NCBI GenBank assembly: GCA_028671895.1 | Contig: CM053796.1 | Coordinates: 23,806,860-23,870,859, forward strand | Origin: Oenanthe sinensis | Taxonomy: Eukaryota > Streptophyta > Magnoliopsida > Apiales > Apiaceae | Direction: 5' to 3' | DNA length: 64,000 bases | Shown: in pieces, positions 43,892 to 54,253 of the stretch | Layout: every line of letters begins with the position of its first letter | Numbering within the stretch: the stretch's first letter is position 1 | The notes under the pieces: generated by a model | The model's input: the letters and a program-made list of their open reading frames with translations, nothing else | Told to the model about the DNA's origin: nothing | Database searches by the model: none | Made by a program: the position numbers and the translations under genes

Positions 43892-46800
43892 CTAACTTGT
43901 GTTAAGCATTCCCAATTCACCAACCAACCTATTGAATGTTACTTCATCAAGAGGTTTAGTGAATATATCTGCAATTTGTTGCATTGTGGGCACAAAATGT
44001 AGCTCCACAGTCCCCTCCTCGACATGTTCTCTAATGAAATGATACCTGATATCTATATGCTTGGTTCTTGAGTGGTCTACAGGATTGTTGGTCATGGCAA
44101 TGGCACTTGTGTTGTCACACAAGATTGGAATCTTTTTGTGCTCCATGCCATAATCTTTCAATTGGTTCCTCATCCACAGTATTTGAGCTACACAGCTTCC
44201 AGCAGCAATATACTCAGCTTCAGCAGTAGAAGTAGATACTGTGTGTTGCTTTTTGCTTTGCCAGGACACCAATCTTCTGCCAAGAAATTGACATGCACCA
44301 GATGTGCTTTTTCTATCAATCCTGCAACCTGCATAGTCTGAATCCGAATAGCCAATTAGATTAAAACCTGTATCTCTTGGGTACCAAATCCCTAGATTTG
44401 ATGTTCCCTTGAGATACCTAAAGATTCGTTTGACGGCTATGAGATGTGATTCTCTAGGATCCACTTGGAACCTTGCACACAAACAAGTTGCGAACATAAT
44501 ATCGGGTCTACTTGCAGTTAAATAGAGGAGTGAGCCAATCATACCTCGATAGCTTGTGATGTCAACTGGTTTACCTGATTTGTCTTCATCAAGCTTCGTG
44601 GCTGTTGCCATGGGAGTCTTAGTTGTTGATGCATCTTCTAGATTATACTTCTTGAGTAAATCTTTGATGTACTTGGACTGACAGATAAAGATTCCATCTT
44701 TTCTTTGACTGATCTGTACTCCAAGGAAGAAGGACAGCTCTCCCATCATGCTCATCTCATACTTATCCTGCATTAACTTGGCAAATTTCTCGCACAAGCG
44801 CTCATTAGATGACCCAAAAATAATATCGTCCACATAGACTTGAACAAGTATTAAATCACTTTTTACATTTTTATAGAACAATGTTTTATCAATTACTCCC
44901 TTAGTAAAACCACTTGCAATTAAGAACAAGGATAGGGTTTCATACCATCGTCTTGGGGATTGTTTGAGGCCATAGACAGCTTTGAAGAGAAGATACACAA
45001 AATCTACAAGTTCTGGATCAACAAAGCCAGGTGGCTGTTCCAGATATACTTCTTCTTCTAGCTCTCCATTCAGGAAGGCACTTTTCACATCCATCTGAAA
45101 AACCTTGAAGTTCTTGTGTGCTGCAAAGGCCAAGAACATCCTGACTGCCTCAAGTCTTGCAACTGGAGCGTAGGTCTCATCATAATCAATACCTTCTTTT
45201 TGAGAATAACCCTTCGCTACCAAACGAGCCTTGTTTCGTGTTACAAGTCCGTCTTCATCCAGTTTATTTCTGAATACCCACTTAGTTCCAATTACTGATC
45301 TGTTCTTCGGTCGGGGTACCAGCTTCCAAACTTTCTGCCTTTCAAACTGATTGAGCTCCTCTTGCATTGCAATCACCCAATCAGTATCAACAAGAGCTTC
45401 TTCTATTTCTTTAGGTTCAAGCTTGGATAAAAACCCAGAATATAAGCAAATATTAGCCATGTCAGCTCTTGCAGTTCTTCTAGTAGTCACACCAGCATCT
45501 GGATCACCAATTATTAATTCAAACGGATGGTCTCTACTCCATACTCGTTCTCTTGGAAATTGTCTTGATGATTCAGCTTGACTTTCTGAGTTGTTGTGTT
45601 GACTACTTGTGGTATTTCCACTAACTCCCCCTGAGTTAGTGCCAGCTCCTACAGAACTAGTGTCATCTCGTCTTGAGCCTTGAACGCTTGTCCTTGAGCT
45701 GCTATTTACTCCCCCTGAGTTGTTGCAGGATCGTGCGGAAGAAGTTTCTTCTGATCTTGTAGGATTCGATTGTTCATTAAGCTCAGATGTTTCTTCACGA
45801 ACACTTGGAACATTTGAAATGATAACCAACTCAGGTTCATCTTCAGGTTCATCTAAGTCCAGATTCTGAAATTTAAGGGACTCTGGTTCACTAGAATCTT
45901 TAGATATTGATGGGAGTTTGGTATCGTCGAATCTGACGTTGTAGCTTTCAGTCACTTTTCGATCATTCACTAAGAATACCCGATAAGCTGCCACCACATC
46001 TGTAGAATAACCAACAAAGATTCCTTCACGAGCTTTTGCTGCAAATTTTCCTAGATTTTCATTATCTATAAGCACATAGCATTTAGCTCCAAAGACATGA
46101 AAGTATTTGATTGTAGGTCTTCTGTTATTCATTAGTTCACATGGTGTCTTTTCTTTATCTTTTATGATCAGGGTTCTATTCTGAGTGTAACACACTGTAC
46201 TCAATGCTTCGGCCCAAAAGTAAAGAGGAAGTTTTGATTCATACAACAATGTTCTTGCTGCTTCAACCAAAGTTCTGTTCTTCCTTTCAACTACTCCATT
46301 TTGCTGTGGAGTTCTCGGGGCTGAGTACTGACGACGTATTCCCTTAGATACACAGAAGTCATTCAGCACTGCATTCTTAAATTCAGTACCGTTGTCTGTT
46401 CTAATCGTCTTTACAGTAAGTGTTGAAACATTCTCAATTTGAGTGATGTGATCAATGATTAGGAAAGGTACTTCGTCTTTCGTCATTGCGAACAATACCC
46501 ATGTATACTTGGAGAAGTCATCCACGATTATCAAAGCATATCTTTTCCTAGATAAGGATAGGACATTCACTGGGCCAAACAAATCCATATGAAGAAGTTG
46601 TAAAGGCTCAGTGATACTAGAAATTTCTTTACTTTTATGTGATGCTCGCTTTGACTTTCCCATTTCACAAGCTTCACAAAGTCCTTTAGGAGCAAACTCC
46701 ATCTGTGGTTGATCTCTCACTAATTCTCGCCTCGCGAGAGCATTCATCGTTTTGAAGTTTAAGTGAGATAGCTTTTTGTGCCATAACCAGCTTTCATCAT

Positions 46801-47248
46801 CTGAAGCTTTGCTGTAGAAACAGGTGACTTCATTCTGATTTGCCGAATCCATGTCTGCAACAAAAAGATCTGCCTTACGAACTCCTCTTAAAGCCAATGA
46901 ACCTTCCTTAATGTGAGTGATTGACACGCCTTTCTTATTGAAGACAATTTCGTATCCTTTGTCACAGAACTGACTGATACTCAACAGATTGTGCTTCAAT
47001 CCCTCAACATAAGAAATATCTTCAATGATGACATTGCCAGTCTTCAGTTTTCCATATCCCTTCGTCACACCTTTGCTGTCATCTCCAAAGGTAACATAAG
47101 GGCCAGCTTTCATAACCAACTCTGTAAGCAGGGACTTGTTTCCTGTCATATGCCTTGATGCTCCACTATCTAGCACCCATAAGACTTTATTTCTTCTCTG
47201 CTTAATGCCCTGCAATGACAGATTGGTTAGGCGTTCTTCGGAACCCAA
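43892..47248 (-). CDS. pol: SIRE-type copia pol of A, intact
   Basis: 1118 codons. Protease motif DSGAS at residues 27-31; pre-integrase zinc finger H157, H162, C191, C194; integrase core D222 (HMDLFG), D285 (TDNGTEF) and E321 (NGVVERKNRTL), i.e. D,D(35)E. RT has WVFRNKLDEDG, DETYAPVARLEA, FQMDVKSAFLNGELEEEVYL, and YVDD near residue 804. RNase H has GYSDSDYAGC and STAEAEYIAAG, and the end is FTKPLDEV. The frame differs from gag and overlaps it by 22 bases; the first residue comes from a TTG, so the real start depends on frameshifting or splicing. All catalytic residues are present. Confidence 0.95.
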   Translation of the reverse strand: MGSEERLTNLSLQGIKQRRNKVLWVLDSGASRHMTGNKSLLTELVMKAGPYVTFGDDSKGVTKGYGKLKTGNVIIEDISYVEGLKHNLLSISQFCDKGYEIVFNKKGVSITHIKEGSLALRGVRKADLFVADMDSANQNEVTCFYSKASDDESWLWHKKLSHLNFKTMNALARRELVRDQPQMEFAPKGLCEACEMGKSKRASHKSKEISSITEPLQLLHMDLFGPVNVLSLSRKRYALIIVDDFSKYTWVLFAMTKDEVPFLIIDHITQIENVSTLTVKTIRTDNGTEFKNAVLNDFCVSKGIRRQYSAPRTPQQNGVVERKNRTLVEAARTLLYESKLPLYFWAEALSTVCYTQNRTLIIKDKEKTPCELMNNRRPTIKYFHVFGAKCYVLIDNENLGKFAAKAREGIFVGYSTDVVAAYRVFLVNDRKVTESYNVRFDDTKLPSISKDSSEPESLKFQNLDLDEPEDEPELVIISNVPSVREETSELNEQSNPTRSEETSSARSCNNSGGVNSSSRTSVQGSRRDDTSSVGAGTNSGGVSGNTTSSQHNNSESQAESSRQFPRERVWSRDHPFELIIGDPDAGVTTRRTARADMANICLYSGFLSKLEPKEIEEALVDTDWVIAMQEELNQFERQKVWKLVPRPKNRSVIGTKWVFRNKLDEDGLVTRNKARLVAKGYSQKEGIDYDETYAPVARLEAVRMFLAFAAHKNFKVFQMDVKSAFLNGELEEEVYLEQPPGFVDPELVDFVYLLFKAVYGLKQSPRRWYETLSLFLIASGFTKGVIDKTLFYKNVKSDLILVQVYVDDIIFGSSNERLCEKFAKLMQDKYEMSMMGELSFFLGVQISQRKDGIFICQSKYIKDLLKKYNLEDASTTKTPMATATKLDEDKSGKPVDITSYRGMIGSLLYLTASRPDIMFATCLCARFQVDPRESHLIAVKRIFRYLKGTSNLGIWYPRDTGFNLIGYSDSDYAGCRIDRKSTSGACQFLGRRLVSWQSKKQHTVSTSTAEAEYIAAGSCVAQILWMRNQLKDYGMEHKKIPILCDNTSAIAMTNNPVDHSRTKHIDIRYHFIREHVEEGTVELHFVPTMQQIADIFTKPLDEVTFNRLVGELGMLNTS

Positions 47249-49677
47249 CTTTGATTGGGCCCGGCTTTTCTATAAGATCGATTGTTATCAGGTATAACAA
47301 CAGGAGATGCACTCTTTTTAACATTACTAGAGCTTTCGACTTTGTCTTTCCCTTTTTCAGACTTGACAGATTTGTCAGTCTTAGGAGAAGGCTTGTCACT
47401 CCTAACTTTAGGAGGACTGGCAGTCTTAGCTCTCACATGCTTCTTCTTGATATTAGAACTAGTAGCAGTATTTAAACATGTTTGACTAGTTGCATTCATC
47501 AAATTTACAAAAGTTTGCATGACGTTAAAAGTGCATGGCATACAATTAGGTTGACCACATTGTGCATGATTCTGATGCATGTTATTCATTGTATGTGGTA
47601 CAGGCATGGCATGTGCAATAGGAATATTCATGTTAGATTTACATGCATAAGAAAGATGTTCAGTAGATTTACAGTGATAACATGCTTTCTTTACTCGTTC
47701 TGCCTTAACCTCTTTTATGCCCTTTTCTTTCTTAACCTGTTGTTTAACGGCCTTGGCTCCTAATCCTGGTCTAGATTCTTCTCTAGGGGATTTGATTTTA
47801 ACAGATTTAGTAGGAGTTACAGGTTGTTCTTTCTTCCGATCTTCCATCTCGATTTCATATCTAACTAGTAAATCAGTCTCTTCTTCTTCTCGAGGAGTAA
47901 AGTGTTTGAATATTGGTTTAATAGCAGATTTGAGAATTGTAGGTACTTCTTTTTTAATCTCACTGGGACTGGTGTCTACAGGCCTTTTCCCTTCTTTCTT
48001 TGATAAGTTATAATAGTCAAGTCCTACACCAACACCAGTTATCTTCTTAAATGTGCTACTATCAACATTCACTTTACTAGCTGCTAGTTTATAAACTTCG
48101 CATTTTGTTTCTAACTCAGCTAGTTTATTCCTAAGACATGCTTCTATTTCATCTTTAAGGTTGAGCTTGTGTTCCAAAGTTTTAATAGAGTCTCTTAGGG
48201 AAGTATCTATAGTGCAAACGGCCTCTAATTCTTCCACTTTTGCCTCAAGCATTCTGCATTTGGCAACAATTGTTTTCTGTTCTTTTTGAGAAGTATTTAG
48301 GCTTTTGCACAGCATATAGATCTCTTCGCTAAGAGCCCCGTTCTGCACCTTATAATCATCTAGAGACATTTCTTCCTTAAGGGTTAGAACTGGTACCTCT
48401 GGTTCATCTGACGTTTCAGCCATGAGGGCAAAGTTTGCTGTATGAGTAACTTCTTCCTCATCTGAATCATCCCACGCTCTTCCTTCTGTGACAACTAAAG
48501 CTCTTTTTCCATGTCTTTCCTTCACCAGGGCCTCATACTTGCTTTTGAGGGCTTCATAAGTTTCTTTTGGATATGTCTGTTTAGGCTTCTTGCAATCTGT
48601 AGCAAAGTGTCCAGCTTTACCACAGTTATAACATTTGAACTTCATTTTGAAATCCAAAGGAGATTTGTAGCTGGTACTCTTGCCTTTTCCTTTGTAGCCT
48701 TGTGAACTACCACCACCCCTAGTAACCCGATAATAAGATGAAGATTTACTTTGCGGTCGGTTACTCTTTCTGAATATGATATTGCTGAACTTCCTTGCCA
48801 TGTATGCCACGACACTGTCATCCATGTTGTCCAGCTCTTCTTGGGTGAAGTAGTCGTCATCACTATTTGATGTGCACTCATCATCATTTTCAACTTGAGG
48901 TGATGCAGGTGATGACCTAGGCTTTTCTGCAACCATTGCCTTTTTAGACTCTACCTCATCAGCAACTAACCCTGATGCAGCTTCTTTTCCTCTTGAATCA
49001 TTATCCCATGCTTGATCTTGAAGTGTTTCCAGCTCATAGGTCTTTAGAATTCCATAGTATTCTTCCAGAGTTGTTGTGTATAAATCTCTGGTTTCTCTAA
49101 CAGCGTAGACTCTATGTTCAATGCTTTTTGGCTGGTTCCTCAGATATCTCGTGTTGATTTCAACCACGGGGAGAGTTACACCTCTCAGATTCAAATCCAA
49201 AACCAACTGACTGAATCTTAGATAGACATCGGTTATACTTTCTCCTTTTCTTATTCTGAAAGTGTCATACTCCATCTTGAGTATAAGTGTTTTGTTGCTT
49301 CTGACCTCAGAGGTACCTTCCATGACGACCTCTAGCTTGTCCCAAATCTTCTTTGCTGTAGTTAGTCCTTTAACTACGTTAAACATCTCATGATCTAGGG
49401 ATTCCATCAGTGTTTGTCGAACTGATGTGTCGAAAGATATCTGCTCCTTATCAACATCTGAAAAGTCTACTGCCTTCTTCAGCTCAGACCGTTGTGGTAC
49501 AACCACATCTCCTTCCATATGCTCAGGAACAACAACCATTGGTACAAATTTACCTTTATCGAGAACTTCCAGATATTCAGGATTGACGGACTCAAGGTAA
49601 AGTTTCATTCTCAACACCCATTCTTCATAATGATCTCGGTCGAACATTGGAATATTGAAATTGTTTTTAGGTGCCAT
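47227..49677 (-). CDS. gag: SIRE-type copia gag of A
   Basis: 816 residues, ATG at 49677. The N-terminus (NIPMFDRDHYEEWVLRMKLYL) and the segment with VMEGTSEVRSNK and SITDVYLRFSQLV form the copia gag domain. CCHC knuckle CYNCGKAGHFATDC near residue 349; a second one, CYHCKSTEHLSYAC, near 666. Between them is a long helical, Glu-rich region, as in SIRE gags, which are longer than ordinary copia gags. The C-terminus is basic. The stop at 47227 overlaps the start of pol, in another frame. Intact. Confidence 0.93.
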   Translation of the reverse strand: MAPKNNFNIPMFDRDHYEEWVLRMKLYLESVNPEYLEVLDKGKFVPMVVVPEHMEGDVVVPQRSELKKAVDFSDVDKEQISFDTSVRQTLMESLDHEMFNVVKGLTTAKKIWDKLEVVMEGTSEVRSNKTLILKMEYDTFRIRKGESITDVYLRFSQLVLDLNLRGVTLPVVEINTRYLRNQPKSIEHRVYAVRETRDLYTTTLEEYYGILKTYELETLQDQAWDNDSRGKEAASGLVADEVESKKAMVAEKPRSSPASPQVENDDECTSNSDDDYFTQEELDNMDDSVVAYMARKFSNIIFRKSNRPQSKSSSYYRVTRGGGSSQGYKGKGKSTSYKSPLDFKMKFKCYNCGKAGHFATDCKKPKQTYPKETYEALKSKYEALVKERHGKRALVVTEGRAWDDSDEEEVTHTANFALMAETSDEPEVPVLTLKEEMSLDDYKVQNGALSEEIYMLCKSLNTSQKEQKTIVAKCRMLEAKVEELEAVCTIDTSLRDSIKTLEHKLNLKDEIEACLRNKLAELETKCEVYKLAASKVNVDSSTFKKITGVGVGLDYYNLSKKEGKRPVDTSPSEIKKEVPTILKSAIKPIFKHFTPREEEETDLLVRYEIEMEDRKKEQPVTPTKSVKIKSPREESRPGLGAKAVKQQVKKEKGIKEVKAERVKKACYHCKSTEHLSYACKSNMNIPIAHAMPVPHTMNNMHQNHAQCGQPNCMPCTFNVMQTFVNLMNATSQTCLNTATSSNIKKKHVRAKTASPPKVRSDKPSPKTDKSVKSEKGKDKVESSSNVKKSASPVVIPDNNRSYRKAGPNQSWVPKNA

Positions 49678-50434
49678 CTAATTGTGGATTTAAAGTAAAG
49701 ATAATAAACTTTTCTTATTACTTGAGTAGTAATTAAAAGAAAATTAAATTATCTCAAAATAAATCAAACTTCAAATTTTGATCACCAAAAAAAATTTCTA
49801 AGTACTAGGACAAGGCTAAGTAGAATATCTATGTAGAACTTCTGCCTAAGTCGAAATTCTCCAAGTCGAATTTTTCTAAGTCGAACTTTTGTCCAAGTCG
49901 AATTTTTGTCCAAGTAGAAAATCTCAAGTCGAATATTCAAGTAGAATATTCAATTAGAATATTCTATGTAGAACTTTTGCCTTGGATAAAATTTGTTGCA
50001 GGTCACTTTTCACACTTTTTGACTTTTGTGGTTTTTCTCACCTAACTCACCTAACACACGTGCAAGGTACTGAATATCTTCTGTAATACTTTTTGCTGTG
50101 AGATATATGTCAAATCAAAAGCCAATAACACCTTTTTGTCTTTTTGAAAAGGAAATCAAAAAGTTGTTGGGTTTGTCTTCTTTAACAAGAATAATGATGA
50201 ACACTCAAGAACACCAAATATCAAAGTACCCAGATTAATTCACAAAAATTATCTAAAATCCTTCCAAGCTGAATAATCACACCTGGAGTATTTAAATAAT
50301 TTTTCGGATGAGTTTTCACTAGAAACAAATTAAGGCCCACTTTTCGAGACAAATTGAAAAGTAGTTCTGGAAGATGAAAACTCACAAATCTTCTACCAAA
50401 CACAAGGATCTATGTTTTGTATATTAAACATGAA
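49678..50434 (-). other. Leader of A between primer site and gag
   Basis: 757 bases, unusually long next to B's 23. It contains a cluster of AAGTCGAA / AAGTAGAA words (49800-49980) related to the A-specific repeats. A packaging signal would be expected here, but I cannot locate one. Confidence 0.6.
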
Positions 50435-50446
50435 GCTCTGATACCA
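50435..50446 (-). promoter_or_regulatory. tRNA-iMet primer-binding site of A
   Basis: The - strand reads TGGTATCAGAGC, matching the 3' end complement of plant initiator tRNA-Met, 2 bases from the LTR. Confidence 0.9.
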
Positions 50447-50448
50447 AT

Positions 50449-51653
50449 TGTTAGGTCCAAATGTGTTGTAGAGGGGGGGGGTGAATACAACTTTTCAAAT
50501 TTAAGAAGCAATAAATGCAATGTAATAAATGAACATACTGATTCAAGGAATATATGTTTTATATATATCTTGAAAAGGTTGCTACAACATTCATTACAAA
50601 GTACATCAGAAGTAAAGAGGGTAGTAAATGATACTAAGTTCGGTGAATATACTCTCTCTCTTTTACAAGTGTTTTTCTCGAAAATATTGCTCTCTGAAAA
50701 ATAATACACAAGTACTTCTATTTATACTACTTGTAATCTATGTCCTGTAGTCTTCAAAGACTAAGATGTACGTGGCCCAATGATGTCCACATAAATCTTA
50801 TCTTATCTTGAAAGCTTGGAAATCTGCCAATTAGATGATGACATGTGTCATGTTGAAACTGCCCTCGATGTAGAATATCTACTTGAGAATTTCTACTTGG
50901 CCATCTCGAACATCTAAGTAGAATTTCTACATAGGAATGTTCTACTAGGCTATCTCGAACATCTAAGTAGAATTTCTACATAGGAATGTTCTACTTGGCT
51001 ATCTCGAACATCTAAGTAGAATTTCTACATAGGAATGTTCTACTTGACTATCTCGAACATCTAAGTAGAATTTCTACATAGGAATGTTCTACTTGGCTAT
51101 CTAGAACATTTTGTACTTAGAGAAATTCTGGGCTTCAACTTGAAACTTCAATGCAACATCTTGAACTTGTGATTTCTTTATGTCTTCCATATTCTTCAAC
51201 AAGCTCTCGAACCTGGATCTCTATTACTGACATAAACTTGCTATCAATGTCCTGACACTTGATGCAATGGTCTGATTCATAAGTGACTAGTCTTGATAGT
51301 GTTTCCGCTTCTTGAATAGATTACCATATTCAATTAGTAATGTGGCTTTCCAAATATTGCTTTCCTTCTTGTTCACTTGAAATCAATTAGTCTTATTGAT
51401 ACTGATTGTTATGATCTTGAATCTTTAGGTTACAAATCACTGAGGCATGAACAACTCTGACTTGAACTTCTTTCAATGATTTCTTCTTTATTTGATCATA
51501 GTTAACATGTTGAATTGTATCAATTACACTGTCTTCATTTAGCATTGATTTCTTTGTGGCTTCAAGTTCTTGATTGTCTTCTGGTTAAGTATCTTTTCTT
51601 TTAGTTGAGTTACATAAGTTATAGTGTTACAAGTTTAGACACTCTGCCTTTCA
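50449..51653 (-). repeat. 5' LTR of A (1205 bp)
   Basis: The partner of 36370-37572. TATAAAT on the - strand at 50726-50720. The G-tract is 9, against 7 in the other LTR. The same 49-bp units are present. Confidence 0.97.
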
Positions 51654-54242
51654 ATATCAAACTTCTTCAACAGTTCTCTTACATACTTTGTTTGATTGAT
51701 GAAAATTCCATCATCATTCTGTTTGACTTGAAGCCCCAAAAAGAAGTTTAATTCTCCCATCATGCTCATTTCATAATTTGACTGCATTAGTTGACTAAAC
51801 TTTTCACAGAGTTTATCATTAGTAGATCCAAATATAATATCATCAACATAAATTTGGACAAGCAAAATATCACCTTTACATTTTCTAATAAAGAGAGTTT
51901 TGTCAATGGTACCTCTTGTGAATTCATTTTCTAGAAGAAATTTTGAAAGAGTTTCATACCATGCTCTAGGTACTTGCTTCAATCCATATAGTGCCTTGTA
52001 TAACCTGTAAACATGATCAGGAAACTTTGGATCAACAAATCCTGGTGGTTGCTCCACATAGACTTCTTCTTCCAATTCTCCATTTAAGAAGGCACTTTTC
52101 ACATCCATCTGATACACCTTGAATTTTGAATGAGCTGCAAAGGCAAGAAACATTCTGATAGCTTCCAATCTTGCTACTGGTGCAAAAGTTTCATCATAGT
52201 CAATTCCTTCCTCCTGTGAGTATCCTTTTGCAACTAGCCTTGCTTTGTTTCTTACTACAGTTCCATTCTCATCAAGTTTGTTTCTGTAAACCCATTTTGC
52301 ACCAACAACAGATCTATTTCTAGGTCTTGGTACTAGTTTCCACACTTTATTTCTCTCAAATTCATTCAATTCTTCTTGCATTGCAATAATCCAATCAGGG
52401 TCTTGCAAGGCTTCCTCAATTTTCTTGGGTTCATTCTTTGAGAGAAAACAGCTATAAAGACATTCATTTTGAGTGGCTGTTCTTGTTTGTACACCACTCT
52501 CAGGGTCACCAATTATTAAGTTAGGAGTGTGATCCCTTGTCCATTTTCTAGCTGGTGGTAGATTGGTTCTTGAACTTGAAGCTCCCCCTAAGTCATTTGC
52601 ATCTTCTGTATTTGAGTGAAATTCAAATGAAGAGGCTCCCCCTAAATTGCTTGACTCTGACAAGGTTTCAGAGTTGCTTGATCCAGACCCTGATGAGTTA
52701 GACTCTGTCTGTCTAGACTCTGTCTGTCTAGACTCTGTCTGGGTAGACTCTGTCTGGGTAGACCCTGACCTGTTAGACTCTGAATTATTTGGAGTTGAAT
52801 TTTCTGACTCCCCCTCAGAGTGTGCAGATTCCTGTGTTGGTTCAGGAGTTGTTTGAGGGTCTTCATCCTCTTCTTCTTCATTTATCTCAGAACTTTTTAG
52901 ATTTTCAAATTCCAGTGTAGTAGACTCTGACTCATCCTGCAATCCTGTCAACTTTTTATCATCAAATGCAACATGAATAGATTCCATAACAATTTTGGTT
53001 CTGAGATTAAACACTCTGAATGCTTTTGTGTTTGATGCATATCCAAGAAAAATTGACTCATCTGCCTTGGCTTCAAATTTGCTTAGATTTTCAGGATGTA
53101 CTTTCAGTACATAACACTTGCATCCAAATATGTGAAAGTGTTTCACACTTGGCTTCTTGTTCTTTATCATTTCATAGGGAGTCTTTCCATGCATGTTTAT
53201 TAAGGTGCAGTTTTGAGTGAAACATGCTGTATTGACTGCCTCTGCCCAAAAATAGACTGGTAGCTTAGATTCTGCCAGCATTGTTCTGGCAGCTTCTATG
53301 AGTGTTCTATTCTTTCTCTCCACAACTCCATTTTGTTGAGGAGTTCCTGGTGCAGAAAATTGTTGAGTAATTCCCTTTGATGCACAGTAGTCCTCCATGA
53401 TTGAATTCTTGAATTCAGTACCATTGTCACTCCTTAGAATTTTAACTGTTTTTTGTTGATTTCCTTTCCAGAAAGGTGATATGGTCTTTTATGTGTTGTG
53501 GAGCTTCATCCTTTGAATGTAGAAAGAAAACCCATGTGAATCTTGTAAAATCATCTACAATAACAAGAGTATATTTCCTTTTGTTAATTGACATAACATT
53601 TACTGGACCAAATAAATCAAGATGCAATAAATAAAAGGGTTCAGAAATGGTGTTAATTGTCTTGCTCTTGAAGGATGATTTTCTTTGCTTCCCAAGTTGA
53701 CATGCTTCACAAAGTCCATCTTGCACAAAATCAACCTGTGGTAATCCTCTTACAAGATTCTGTTTAACCAACTTATTGAGTGTTTTGAAGTTGATGTGTG
53801 ACAGTTTCTTGTGCCATTTCCAGCTTTCTTCTGTTGAGGCCTTGCTATATAGACATGTGATTTCACTGTGTATGCAATCCTCCAAGCTGGCTTCATAAAT
53901 GTTACCATGCCTAAGTCCTTTGAAAACCACAATGCCTGTTTCTTTGTGAGTCACAAGACACTCTTTGTTGTCAAAGCCAGTATGGTAACCTTTATCTCCA
54001 AGTTGACTTATGCTTATTAAATTATGCCTTAAGCCATCAACTAGAGCTACTTGTTCAATGATGACATTCCCAAGTACAATCTTGCCATATCCCAGTGTTT
54101 GTCCTTTGTTGCCATCTCCAAAGGATACTTCTGGGCCAGCCATTTCCACAAAGTCTGTAAGCAGGGATTTCTTTCCAGTCATGTGTCCTGAGCATCCACT
54201 GTCCAGGATTAGGGTTACATTCTTTACCCTGGTTCCCTGCAT
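51654..54242 (-). pseudogene. pol: B pol, protease to RT, right of insertion A
   Basis: ATG at 54242 followed by the protease with LDSGCSGHMTG, the pre-integrase finger (WHKKLSHIN, CEACQLG) and the start of the integrase core (HLDLFGPVNV). A one-base insertion in a T-run (53449-53454; five in C's frame, six here) shifts the frame just before SDNGTEF. The next ORF (53398 downward) carries NGVVERKNRTL, a low-complexity linker with tandem TESRQTES, and RT with FAPVARLEAIRMF and YVDDIIFGS. It is cut at KKFD by element A; RNase H continues at 36369. Confidence 0.9.
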
Positions 54243-54253
54243 ACATAAAGCAA

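Larger units (their letters stand above)
36370..51653 (-). mobile_element. SIRE-type copia element A, complete and mostly intact
   Basis: 15,284 bp with LTRs at 36370-37572 and 51653-50449, flanked by ATATC (36365-36369, 51654-51658). It lies within B's pol between RT and RNase H. Order on the - strand: 5' LTR, tRNA-iMet primer site, 757-nt leader, gag, pol, a 1.75-kb spacer with palindromic repeats, third ORF, polypurine tract, 3' LTR. The LTRs differ at about 7 substitutions and in the G-tract (7 against 9). Gag and pol are uninterrupted; the third ORF has one TAG. Confidence 0.97.
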
